A stretch of 64,000 nucleotides of DNA from Symsagittifera roscoffensis (taxonomy: Eukaryota; Xenacoelomorpha; Acoela; Convolutidae), in contig NC_087065.1 in assembly GCF_963678635.1 (NCBI RefSeq), positions 20,537,623 through 20,601,622 of the forward strand, written 5' to 3'. Position numbers and translations under genes: made by a program. Shown piece by piece: positions 18,215-27,888 of the stretch; the stretch's first letter is position 1; every line of letters begins with the position of its first letter. Below the pieces are notes generated by a model. The model did not search any database, had not been told where the DNA came from, and worked only from the letters and a program-made list of their open reading frames with translations.

Positions 18215-20565
18215 ACAAGTTCAGGTTAAATTACTTAACGCTACCTCTTCGATCTCGTAAGTATCAAGAATGTCTCTTAGGTTTCTCAATGACAATCTTA
18301 GTGACTCAGCTAGAGTTACACACACAGGGCCTGCTCAGTATTGATATAATGCTAACTCAACTCTGTTGTATAGTTTTCACAAGATATAATCAACACACAA
18401 AACACAATGGATAATCAGATAAGAAAATCCTACAGGTGACAGCGACCTTTTGTCAGTATCAATTTATTGCCACACAATTTATCAAGTCACTGCTTCGTTA
18501 AAATTAAACAATCTTTGATAAAAAGCAGTGATGATTCAGAAACAGATCAATAAAACTTAGTCTTAAAGAAAAAGACTTCCCTCAATCGGAACGATCCGAA
18601 AGAACGAAGCCCAGGACACAGTCTTCTCAAGTGAGTGTGTATTTGCCTAATACACTCACCGAGGTATTCCTTTATTTGTTCCCGGATTGCCCGAACTTTC
18701 CTATTAAGTAGCTCAAGGCAACCACACAACCAAAATCACAATAAAAAAATATTTTTGTTCGGGTACTTCTGATACACCCGATCTAGAATCCAAAGTTGAT
18801 CACAAATTTCCGGGTCAAAATGGGCTCCTATGATCCCAATAAGCACGCCTAATATCCTAATATGATCTTAATTAAATGGATATTTTCCGTCTCCCAAATT
18901 GCCACAGAAGGTTTCCTCAAGCTTCTAACAAGGAGGGTTGCTAAGAAGTTTAAGTCACTCCGGAGGGTTGTTAAGACACTTAGCCTACCTCGTAGGGTTA
19001 CTTCGGAGGGTACCTTAATCACCCAAGTTACTTTGGAGGGTCCCCCTTGAATTTACTAAGGAGGGTCAATAAGATGCTTAATATGCTCCGGAGGGTTACT
19101 TCGGAGGGTACCTCCAAAATTTTCAAATTTCTGAACCTCACTTAGAAGGGCCTTCATTTAACTTCAGGAAGCGTCAAAGAAAGCTAAATTCTCTATGGGG
19201 GCTGTTTTAACTTCTTTGGATGATCTCGTGGAAATTTTCCACTAAGGAGGGTTGCTAAGGGGTTTAGCTGACTCCGGAGGGTTACTTCGGAGGGTTCCCC
19301 AAAAATCAAGAAAAAAGGTTATGTTACCGCGATAAAGTCTCCAAAAGCGGTCCACCTGACTTAAAATTAGTTTGGCTGACACGATCAACCTTCCCAGTTG
19401 GATAAAAAGGTGTTCTGATAAAATTTTCTGCCGCTCGGAGGGTTACCTGTAATTTGGACCCTCCGAACCAACAAATTCTAAAAAACTTTTCTTCTCCGAG
19501 AGTATCAACCCAAAAACGGTTGCGGTCCGGAAAAAAGGTCCAAAACGTCGACTTATGGTACCAAAATTATCCCGATCGGTTGGCTAGTCTTTGAGAAATT
19601 GCCAAAAACGTGTTTGTCCAAATGGCCTTTTTTCACCACCTATATAGGTTCTGAGAAACATTTTCCGCAATTCCTATTGAAAGTGCCTAAAAATAATTAA
19701 AACGAGCGTAGTAGCCCTGTACGGCACTGGAATAATGCAAAAAAACTGGACCAAAATTGGTTTGGAGACAAAAACTTGGCCAATAACTATCAAATTTGGA
19801 CCCTTCGATTCGTTCCTTTTCCGATCCTTAAGTCGTTAGCTCTATCCAGGGAGCTAATCGGAGGGTTACTCAAGAATTTTTCTGGCAGCCGAGCACGTTA
19901 TGCTAGCACGCTCCTAATACAAAAAATTTTATTGCTCTAACTCTAAAAACTCAAAAACTCGATCCCCAAAACAGATTGACAAAATTCAGAAAATTATCGA
20001 AATTTTGACCGAAAAATTTTAGTTTTTTCAACTTTTACTGAGTCTTTTCTCACGCGGTTTCTTTAGTTAGGGGGATTGAACTAGGTAGCTACTCCCTATA
20101 TAAAAGCTTTTTGCTGTTCGGAAAAGCTCGGATATCCAAAAATTTGGGGTTCTATAGTTTGTCAAATATCAGTAATTTTCGACAAAATTTTGGTGTTTCT
20201 TGGGTCTAAATAGGAGATAAGTAATATATAGTAAGGACAATAATCTATTAGTAGTCGTTAATAAATATTACTATACCCTCCTTTGCACCAAAATACCCGA
20301 ATTAAGACCCTTAACTCGGAAATTTGTGATCGACGGAGGGTACAATCGGACCGCGCCAATCGTGCCCCCCACCTCTTAAGTTTTAATGACATAGTACCCG
20401 AACGATGCTAAAATTGTTTCAAAGATACCCAACAGTCGTTGTGGATGTTGTCCCCATGTCCCTGTTGAGTGTGGAACACGTCGGTCAGCTTGCCACTCTA
20501 CCCTCCGGGCAGAGGGTTCGTCGCTGAAACGCTTGCTGATCATGGTGGTCTTATGCCTTTGACAG
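18215..20565 (-). promoter_or_regulatory. E1 5' leader with GGAGGGT motif array
   Basis: 2.35 kb between the primer-binding site and gag with no convincing ORF. On the plus strand GGAGGGT recurs about thirteen times, densely at 18930-19300 and 19436, then at 19858 and 20335, often paired as CCGGAGGGTTAC-TTCGGAGGGTACC. Spacing is irregular, so it looks like a cluster of binding sites or a decayed minisatellite. A leader of this length is unusual; in Drosophila gypsy the equivalent leader holds an insulator of repeated Su(Hw) sites. Function here is inference only. Confidence 0.6.
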
Positions 20566-20583
20566 GCCCACCTAGGAGCGCCA
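20566..20583 (-). other. E1 primer-binding site
   Basis: On the minus strand TGGCGCTCCTAGGTGGGC begins 12 bp after the 5' LTR. TGG pairs with the CCA end of a tRNA. The E2 site (TGGCGCTCCTGGGTG) shares the first ten bases at the same distance from its LTR, so both elements use the same primer tRNA, which would have a 3' end GGAGCGCCA. I cannot assign its amino acid. Confidence 0.75.
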
Positions 20584-20595
20584 TAAAAACGTCTA

Positions 20596-21479
20596 TGTAA
20601 CATTCGCCCAAATACTACACAGCAACGGAGCGTAGAAAAAGTACCTATTAACGACTGGCAGGCGTCAGTTACCTTAATCCTACTCGTTTTTCACCGTCTC
20701 GACCTTGCCAGTTGATTTTCTGGTCTGTTTAGGGCCAAGTAAAAAGTTACTATTTTTAGGCCATCAGTCAAACGACTTTTGATCAGCTTTCGTTTACATG
20801 CGAAAACAACCACATAGCTGAGTCTCGGATCCTCAGACTACGTGATTGTCATTAAAAACACGGCTCGAACAACCTATTTTAATATGTTTTTGTGTGACAG
20901 TTCTATATTAAATCCATTGGCGATGGATTGACCCTTTCCTCTTTCTAGCTACTCATATTCTAAAATATCAAACTATACCGGTGTTAATTTAAAGTTTCAC
21001 GACATCCAAGTAGCTATACAGTCAGTTTTATACAGTCTCTTCACATAAACCAGTCTCTGGGGGACCAAGCCTCCGCTCCCGTAATCTTCCTGAGATAACG
21101 TTCTTATCTCTTCCAATTTGTGGTACGGGAGGGTTCCGTGGAATATTCCTTCCCCACTGAAGCTTCCTTCTCCACTAATATCCACTGATAAGGGTCTTAT
21201 CGTGTGTTGTTGCCACGATAAGAAGCTTCGTATTTCTCGTCTCTTTTGCAACCGTTTTTCACAATATTTGTCGTTGTTCTGTTTTTTCGTCGTTTTTCGT
21301 CAAAATGGCCGTCTTTTTTGTATTTCTGAGAAATATCCACATTTCAATCGAAATTTTAAAAATAAAAATTCTAGAATATTCCTATCCTCCTTCGCAATAC
21401 TTTTTCGTTAATAAAGCCTTTATTCATTTCATTTCGTGTCGCCGGAAGGTTGCGCTGTGCCATCTGGCAGAATGGCACA
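20596..21479 (-). repeat. E1 5' LTR
   Basis: 884 bp, beginning TGTGCCATTC (at 21479 on the minus strand) and ending GAATGTTACA (at 20596), the TG...CA ends expected of an LTR. E2 LTRs also begin TGTGCC and end GAATGTTACA although the interiors differ. The partner 3' LTR is outside the window, so boundaries rest on the termini, on the primer-binding site, and on similarity of ends to E2. An AATAAAGGCTTTATT palindrome near 21409-21423 could act in polyadenylation. Confidence 0.75.
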
Positions 21480-22258
21480 TTTAGTGTTTTTAGTGAAATG
21501 TTTCTAAGCTGTACGCAGCATCACTGTGGTCCTTGTTTTGCAGGTCACGAGTGATAAGACATACAAAGCCTGCTCTGCCCTCAACTGTTGATCGCGTCTC
21601 GCTTTCGCCTTCATCCTTGTTTGCTATGGTCTCTGATGGTTGCCCCGGATTTTGCCAATCAGTTTTGCCAGTCTTTCCTTGGGCATCACTGCTTGAATTG
21701 TTCTGGAATGCTCTGCTTCCTCTTGATGAGGAGCTAAAATCCTGACAGTGCACATAGATGCGAAAGTGCTTGAAATTAAGTCTTCAAAACAATTTAAATT
21801 AATTTGAAGTTAATTTGGTTATTGTTATATTAGTATTCTGTGAGTAATTATAAATTTTTAAAAAGTTGCTTGATTGAAATGTGAATCATGCTGTTGCTTA
21901 TCACTTTGCAATTCAAGTGTTCCTTTTTTGTATATATAATGCAACAAGCAAGGGTATTGCAATCAATCTGAGGAGCTCTATTCTTTTTATAAGGGGTGCA
22001 GATCGCTGCGCAAATTTCATTTTATTGACAACTCTATCAGCGCTGTTGTAGAGGAAGGACGGCTAAGATAAATTAACATTACCACGATGCATTTAATGCT
22101 GATTTATGACTTCAATGATAAAATGATACTATATGCATTTTGTAACACTGGTATGGCCCTATCCAGCTTGTGCACTGAGCGTAAATAAACCGAAGGCCCC
22201 CTTTTGTAATTTAATTTTTTTTTCAACGGGAAACGAAATAATCCCTTGTAAAAGTTGA
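21480..22258. other. Non-element DNA between the two retroelements
   Basis: 779 bp with no similarity to either LTR. 21490-21753 is less AT-rich than the rest and is open on the minus strand for 87 codons (starting MHCQDFSSSSRGSRAFQ), with an overlapping plus-strand frame; it may be an exon fragment or old repeat, but I recognise nothing in it. If the HEXIM-like gene at 44610 has an upstream 5'UTR exon, this is one place it could lie. AAGCAAGGGTATTGCAATC near 21948 is echoed near 45332. Confidence 0.4.
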
Positions 22259-23159
22259 TGTGCCAGTCGGTCATATTTGGAAGTTTGACCTTGAGAAAAG
22301 CGAAAAACACTTGATTTTGGAGTGAAATTGAATTTTTCAAAAATTCGAATGGAGCCTGTCATGCACGATTTTCTCGCGATAACTGAAAGTCAAAAAAGAG
22401 AAGTCAGAACAATCGAGTGACAATCGCGGGAAAGTTGCAAGATAAATCAGTAGGAAATTGCCATTCGCAATTTCCGAGACAATAATAATCTAGAGTAGAG
22501 CTGTCCTATTTGAAATAGAAGACAGAGTATACTGAGAACTGGAGAATTATCCACCTGGTCAACTATTCGAACTGGACCAGAGTGAACCTTCGGTGGAAAG
22601 GTGGACAGCTTGAGTGTCCCAATGGTCCACATAAAACTGCATTCTAGAGTACAAACTTATTCCTGTTGTTGAAACTGGCAAACATTAAACTCATTTAGTT
22701 ACACTATTTAATTCTTGAGTTGCTTACCGACTTAATTACTCCCAATTCTTGAGCGTGCTACAATGTGAGTACCAATTTAAATTTCTAGAGTGTGTTTCAT
22801 GATTGTTATGTTGAGGTAAGGCGAGTTTTAGGTTGATCCATCTGAAATGGATGAAAGTTCCACCGTCTAATAAAGTAACTTAACGGATTGTTCCAACCCG
22901 GTTTTTAACGGCGTTCATGTATTTTGGGTATCTAGAGACCTAAGTATGGGGACGTTCTTAATTCTAGAGTGGGGGGATATTTTAGTAGTAGCCTTTAAGC
23001 TGTAACGGGTCGTAGTCTCATGTCACAAACGAACCGAATTGGCTCCGACTGATTTGAGGTAGAAAAACACAAGAGATAGTGTCCCTGACTCTTGAGCCAA
23101 TGGTTATAGGGCCTATTTTTCTTAAGCCTCATGTGTGACTACAGTAGACGAATGTTACA
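22259..23159 (+). repeat. E2 5' LTR
   Basis: 901 bp, TGTGCCAGTC...GAATGTTACA, repeated at 43675-44575. It contains AATAAA near 22870 (TCTAATAAAGTAAC) and a strong 5' splice donor candidate GAG|GTAAGG at 22813-22821, which could supply the donor for a spliced unit B message if it lies downstream of the transcription start. I see no clear TATA box. Confidence 0.93.
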
Positions 23160-23169
23160 TAGTGTTTTA

Positions 23170-23187
23170 TGGCGCTCCTGGGTGTTT
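23170..23187 (+). other. E2 primer-binding site
   Basis: TGGCGCTCCTGGGTGTTT, ten bases after the LTR end. The first ten bases equal the E1 site. Complementarity to a tRNA 3' end ...GGAGCGCCA is inferred; the tRNA is not identified. About 30 bp further on, GGAGTCGAACCCAC resembles the complement of a tRNA T-arm, which may be coincidence or an extended priming contact. Confidence 0.7.
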
Positions 23188-23663
23188 ACGACATCAAGAC
23201 TACGGAGTCGAACCCACTTGAGACAGCTTCGGGCTGCATGCCCATTCTAGAGTACCGGTGGTACGGTTCGACAGGAACGTGCAAACCTTCCGGTTGTACC
23301 GTGATAGCTTTTTAAGAAAACTCGAGAAAAATTCCTGGTACGCTCTCCGAACGAGGCTTAGCTAACCGAGTAAAGGGGGGCAACTAGGGGGACAAAAACA
23401 CGAGCAAAAAGACAAAAAGCAAAACAAAAACCAAAAAAGAATAGAAAAAGGAACAAAAACCATAAAACGAAAAAAGACAGTGACTTTGACACCAGATTAG
23501 TTGGATCAAACCTTTATATTAATTAAATAGTATACCCATACTATTTTAAAAGTTCGATCGTTTCGATCAACCTAGCAATTTAACCAAGTAACCTTAATAA
23601 AGTGCCCGAGTGTGGGGCGTTGTCAAGGGTTTTCAGATAGCTTGGAACATAGCTGGACAACAA

Positions 23664-23850
23664 GGAGACTTGACTGGAAGAGGTGACCAGCCGAGTGGGA
23701 AAGTGGTTCAGGAGCACTTGAGCTGAACCAATAGGAGACTCGACTGGAAGAGGTGACCAGCCGAGTGGGAAACTGGTTCAGGAACACTTGAGCTGAACCA
23801 ATAGGAGACTGGACTGGAACAGAAGACCAGTCGAGTGGGAAAGCAACCAA
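23664..23850 (+). repeat. 70-bp tandem repeat, about 2.7 units
   Basis: Units start at 23664, 23734 and 23804 with GGAGACT(T/C/G)GACTGGAA; the first two are nearly identical (GGTGACCAGCCGAGTGGGAA in both) and the third is diverged and truncated. Confidence 0.9.
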
Positions 23851-24723
23851 GAAGGATTTGGCAGTTCTCGAGTTCTCAAGTTGAGCAGAACGGGTATCGT
23901 TGAAATCCACATTACATTATAGGAGATAAGTGTAAAAATGGATAAGCGAAATCCCCCGGTTTTGAGGAACGTTTTTACTTAAGCAGGCCTGGAGACAGGT
24001 CTACGGTTTTCTCTTGAGAGGTTTAGCACCCGGCGCTTAAGGTAATTTTTAGGCTTAAGAAGGGGGGCTAGAAACGGGGGAGGTTAGAAGGGGGGCTGGT
24101 TAGGTTAGAGGTTGGCGGCTGTAAATTGTAAAAAGGGGGAAATTAGAGTAACTAATTAGTCGACATCGTTGATTTAGTTACATTAGTCATTAACACGCGT
24201 TGGTAATAATAAGTGGATATCGAAATTTGAACTCGAGTTAAGGAAGGTACCCTGGTCGGATTGGTTGGGGGGAACGGACGTAGACAATTCTGGTGATACC
24301 CAATATTAGTTGGGGGGAGGAAAACGCGTGGCAATTAGGTACCAGACAAAATTTTTTTTTATTTTGTTTCCTCGACAAAAGGTAGACATTGGTCACCTTT
24401 GAATTTTAGGTGGGCTCATCTTTCCGTTTTTATTATTTTTTCTAGCTTGGATTTTTGTTGCATTTTGGTGAGAATTTGTGTTTAGTTTTTATACGAACAG
24501 GTGATCACAAGATACCTGCGCACAGGTTTTGGTCTCAAGTTGCTTGGAACATTGAAAGAGAGGTAATTAAAAAGAAATAAGAAAAAGGGGGGTCAGCATT
24601 TGGCTTTTAAGAGAGGGTTTTTGGGAAAATTTTACTAGAGCTTGAGTGGTGGCACAAGGTACAGTGAATCAAGAAGTCCCCATAACGAAGAAGAAAGAGG
24701 CCCCACCGCTCAGACACTTGTCA

Positions 24724-25510
24724 GCAGTCTTGGGACAGTGCCAAAGAAGTCTTGGGACAGAGCAGTCTGGGGACAGTCTTGGGACAGTGCAGTCCTGGGA
24801 CAGTGTTGGACCAGAACAGTCTTGATACAGTCTTGGGACAGTAGTCTTGGGACAGTGGTCTTGGGACAGTGGTCTTGGGACAGTGGTCTTGGGACAGTGG
24901 TCTTGGGACAGGGTCTTGGGACAGGGTCTTGGGACAGTGGTCTTGGGACAGTGGTCTTGGGACAAGGGTCTTGGGACAGGGTCTTGGGACAAGGGTCTTG
25001 GGACAGTGGTCTTGGGACAGTGGTCTTGGGACAAGGGTCTTGGGACAGGGTCGTGGGACAAGGGTCTTGGGACAGGGTCTTGGGACAAGGGTCTTGGGAC
25101 AGTGGTCTTGGGACAGTGGTCTTGGGAAAAGGGTCTTGGGACAGGGTCGTGGGACAAGGGTCTTGGGACAGTGGTCTTGGGACAGTAGTCTTGGGACACT
25201 AGCCTTGGGATAGTAGTCTTGGGACAGTAGTCTTGGGACACTAGCCTTGGGACACTAGCCTTGGGACACTAGCCTTGGGACAGTAGTCTTGGGACACTAG
25301 CCTTGGGACAGTAGTCTTGGGACACTAGCCTTGGGACACTGGCCTTGGGACAGTAGTCTTGGGACACTAGCCTTGGGACAGTAGTCTTGGGACACTAGTC
25401 TTGGGACACTAGCCTTGGGACAGTGGTCTTGGGACACTAGTCTTGGGACACTAGCCTTGGGACAGTAGCCTTGGGATAGTACTCTCAGGACAAGGGTCTT
25501 GGGACACTGA
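24724..25510 (+). repeat. 14-bp minisatellite GTCTTGGGACAGTG, about 50-55 units
   Basis: A tandem array of the 14-mer with variants ending AGTG, AGGG, AAGG or ACTA; the later half is mostly GCCTTGGGACACTA and GTCTTGGGACAGTA. Since 14 is not a multiple of 3 and the unit lacks stops, all three plus frames and one minus frame stay open, encoding SWDSGLGTVVLGQ-type repeats; I do not treat these as genes. Its place in the leader matches where gypsy-type insulator arrays lie. Confidence 0.95.
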
Positions 25511-25837
25511 CGAAGTACTGGGACAGTACCGAACAGTCTTGGGACAGTAGAAAGAAGCCTGGGAGGGTACAAAGAAGAGTAGGAACGGTAACTGGAAGTC
25601 TTAGGACGGTATAAAAATTGAAGTAAAATTACAATAAGTGTTTGAGACAGATTTAAAACAGAACAATACTAGTTTGAACCCGGTACGGTTGGGACCACAA
25701 ATAAAGAAAGTTTCAAGAAAGTTTTTTATCACGTTGTATATTTCCTTTTAAGAATTATTTTTCACAAAAGATTTATTCGTAGAATAGAATTGTGTATATA
25801 ACAATATTGTAAATACGATCAATTGTAAATAGAAATA

Positions 25838-27766
25838 ATGAGACGGAGTAGGGTACCGGTGCTAGAAAAAAGTTCAAGTGGATCAAACACGAAATATAAC
25901 TCGTCGCTGCGCGGAACGACATCAAGGGGCCCACGCAAAACAAAAGATAACTTTTCAGTTAGCATGGTCAGCACGAGGAGTGGCACCGAGAGCAAGACGC
26001 GAGAAGATGCGAGGGAAAAACAGGTGGAGCCCACAATCGAAATCGACCTAGAGACACCAGACCAGAGCGTAGATGAAGTGGAGAAAAAGACAACGGAATC
26101 CACACCGATGCCTCATATGGAAGATCAAAATCCAAAAACCGTGGAGTTTTCGCCGATAGACGCGTTGGAAGACACAACAGGCAATACCCGAGAAACGGTG
26201 AAAGATGACTCTCAAGTAAAGAAGACATCTTTTACAGAAAAGTTAGCGATGATGGTCGGAATGAAATCGAAAGACAACACGGCCGAAGAATCACAGACTG
26301 GAAGAGCACGAACATTTGGGACAGTGAGCACGAAGGCGACAGAAGCCGACCCAAAGGAAGAACAAGCCAGAACAGAAGAGGCAGCCGAAAACAAGACATC
26401 GGCTGTTCATGAAACAGCTGCTCTTGAGCTTGGCGACCTGATGACAAAGCTAAATCAGATCGACAAAAAACTAAAGTATAGTGAGGAAGATAGAAACCTG
26501 ATAAAGAAGGAGTTAAAATACAACAAACACGAATATCTGGATAGTCATTTTAACCTGGCTAAGGCGACAGACGAGAGACTCCAGCAGATGTCGGACAAGG
26601 TAGATGCCACCAATGAAGAACGAGATAAGAACATCAAAAAAGATATGCAACAGTTGAAAAACCGATATGATGATGTCAACAGCCAATTAGGTAGCCTGGA
26701 AAAGAGAATAGACATAATGAACAGGAATCAGGCCGAAAGTTCGAAGGCAATACAGGCGAAGTTGGATGCAATCTTGAGAAATTCTACCTCACAAGAAAGA
26801 CCGGCAGTGGATCGCACGCAAGGCACCAGAGTTGACTTTGTGGAACCACAAAGGAACAAACGGCAATCGACACCGTTGCCTTTAAACCGGGATGCGGTAA
26901 GCACAGCACCAATGGCTGCTAAAACAATAATGAAAAATGGAGCATCAAACACAATGAGTGGCCCGGGGGAATCAACAGCTAACAGCAACGCAGGTCCGGA
27001 TGCCATGACGTGGGCAAGCACTTGGGAGATGATGAACATGACTCTAGAGGCCTTCGCAACGAGGAACACTGACTCGAGCGATGGGAGAGATGGAAAATCC
27101 AGAAAAACTTTCAAGAAGCCCAAGGAATTCAAAGACGACTCCGATGGATGCATCGACACTTGGGTGGAAGTGATGAGATTACACCTAGAGCAAGATAACT
27201 TAAATGATGAAAGACAAGCATGCACAGCCATACTCAGCAACCTGGAAGGCACGGCATTGAAATGCGTGGTTGCAAAGAAAGAAGAAGAACGCGACACCGC
27301 GGACAAAATCTTCGAAATATTGCTGAATCGATTCGGATCAGGCATGAAGGGTCACCAAGCGATGATGCGATTTGAAAAGAGAAGGCAGAGGGACGATGAG
27401 TCAATTGATCGGTTCCTAGATGACCTCGAGAGCTTGAGAAGAAGGAGTGACCCGGAGGAGTCGACAAACAGAAGAAACTTTAGCATTGCCTCGAAGTTCA
27501 TTGATGGGGTAAAAAGTGATGACTTAAGAACAATGTTAGCAACATACTACACATTGTCGAAAGACAGCGCACCGATCCCAGAAGAAATGAGACAGAAATC
27601 AAGGGAATACATGCTGATGAAAAACAAGAAATACTCATATTCAGAAAACAGGAACACGCAAGGGGGAAGTCAACCCCAGAGTTCGTCATGGTACAAGCCG
27701 AGAGATGACATGGACAAGCGCAGATCATGCGCGAAACTGCGGGTCGGCGTATCACCACGTGGCTGA
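25838..27766 (+). CDS. E2 gag
   Basis: 642 residues. The N-terminus is charged and probably disordered; residues ~200-310 form a coiled coil (DLMTKLNQIDKKLKYSEEDR). The capsid-like domain starts near residue 420 (FKKPKEFKDDSDGCIDTWVE) and continues through NLEGTALKC, FEILLNRFGSG and LRTMLATYYTLS. It ends SSWYKPRDDMDKRRSC then leaves frame at one extra base relative to E1 just inside the first zinc knuckle (27728-27740), giving a spurious tail and stop at 27766. The role is particle assembly and RNA packaging. ATG 25838 was chosen because homology begins soon after; an upstream start cannot be excluded. Confidence 0.88.
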   Translation: MRRSRVPVLEKSSSGSNTKYNSSLRGTTSRGPRKTKDNFSVSMVSTRSGTESKTREDAREKQVEPTIEIDLETPDQSVDEVEKKTTESTPMPHMEDQNPKTVEFSPIDALEDTTGNTRETVKDDSQVKKTSFTEKLAMMVGMKSKDNTAEESQTGRARTFGTVSTKATEADPKEEQARTEEAAENKTSAVHETAALELGDLMTKLNQIDKKLKYSEEDRNLIKKELKYNKHEYLDSHFNLAKATDERLQQMSDKVDATNEERDKNIKKDMQQLKNRYDDVNSQLGSLEKRIDIMNRNQAESSKAIQAKLDAILRNSTSQERPAVDRTQGTRVDFVEPQRNKRQSTPLPLNRDAVSTAPMAAKTIMKNGASNTMSGPGESTANSNAGPDAMTWASTWEMMNMTLEAFATRNTDSSDGRDGKSRKTFKKPKEFKDDSDGCIDTWVEVMRLHLEQDNLNDERQACTAILSNLEGTALKCVVAKKEEERDTADKIFEILLNRFGSGMKGHQAMMRFEKRRQRDDESIDRFLDDLESLRRRSDPEESTNRRNFSIASKFIDGVKSDDLRTMLATYYTLSKDSAPIPEEMRQKSREYMLMKNKKYSYSENRNTQGGSQPQSSSWYKPRDDMDKRRSCAKLRVGVSPRG

Positions 27767-27854
27767 CTGCACAACATACAAACAAGGCATGAAGAGTCTA
27801 GGATATGCACCGGATGAGGAGGATTTGAGGGGGCAGCAAGTCGGTACGTGTTGA
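27728..27854 (+). pseudogene. E2 nucleocapsid remnant
   Basis: In the frame one base away from gag, the knuckle pattern Cys-X2-Cys-X4-His-X4-Cys is readable (CGSAYHHVADC), then GYAPDEEDL, and a TGA at 27852. In E1 about 270 more codons, including a second CCHC knuckle, follow before the protease; here sequence passes directly to a stretch matching the residues just before the E1 protease. So E2 lacks ~0.8 kb between NC and PR. Confidence 0.7.
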
Positions 27855-27888
27855 TAACAGATATACTGAAGCTTATGGTCCACACGAG

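Larger units (their letters stand above)
1..21479 (-). mobile_element. E1: giant Ty3/gypsy-type LTR retroelement, 3' end outside window
   Basis: The minus strand carries, in element order, a 5' LTR (21479-20596), a primer-binding site, a 2.3-kb leader, gag, pol (PR-RT-RNase H-IN), a macro-domain segment, an SGNH-hydrolase ORF, and two more large ORFs, the last still open at base 1. PR-RT-RH-IN order defines the Ty3/gypsy type. By comparison with E2 at 22259-44575, roughly 2 kb including the 3' LTR lie outside the window, so the full element would be about 23-24 kb, several times the usual 5-8 kb of this superfamily. Pol has lost the RT catalytic box and carries an internal duplication, so this copy is not autonomous. 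It lies head-to-head with E2, 779 bp apart. Confidence 0.9.
23188..25837 (+). promoter_or_regulatory. E2 5' leader
   Basis: 2.65 kb between primer-binding site and gag. It holds a 70-bp tandem repeat (23664-23850), G-rich tracts around 24060-24120, and a 14-bp minisatellite (24724-25510). Apparent ORFs inside the minisatellite are products of its composition. The final 200 bp before gag are AT-rich and unremarkable. Confidence 0.7.

Noticed and set aside
21490-21753. Small gene between the elements (87 codons on the minus strand)
   Set aside because: Open on both strands, no recognised motif, no clear splice context. Kept as a note only.
24642-25241. Long overlapping ORFs on both strands in the 14-bp array, encoding SWDSGLGT-type repeats
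   Set aside because: The unit length is not a multiple of three and contains no stop in any plus frame, so open frames are a by-product of the repeat. No counterpart in E1.
24724-25510. CRISPR-like array
   Set aside because: Contiguous 14-bp units without spacers, in an animal retroelement leader; a minisatellite.
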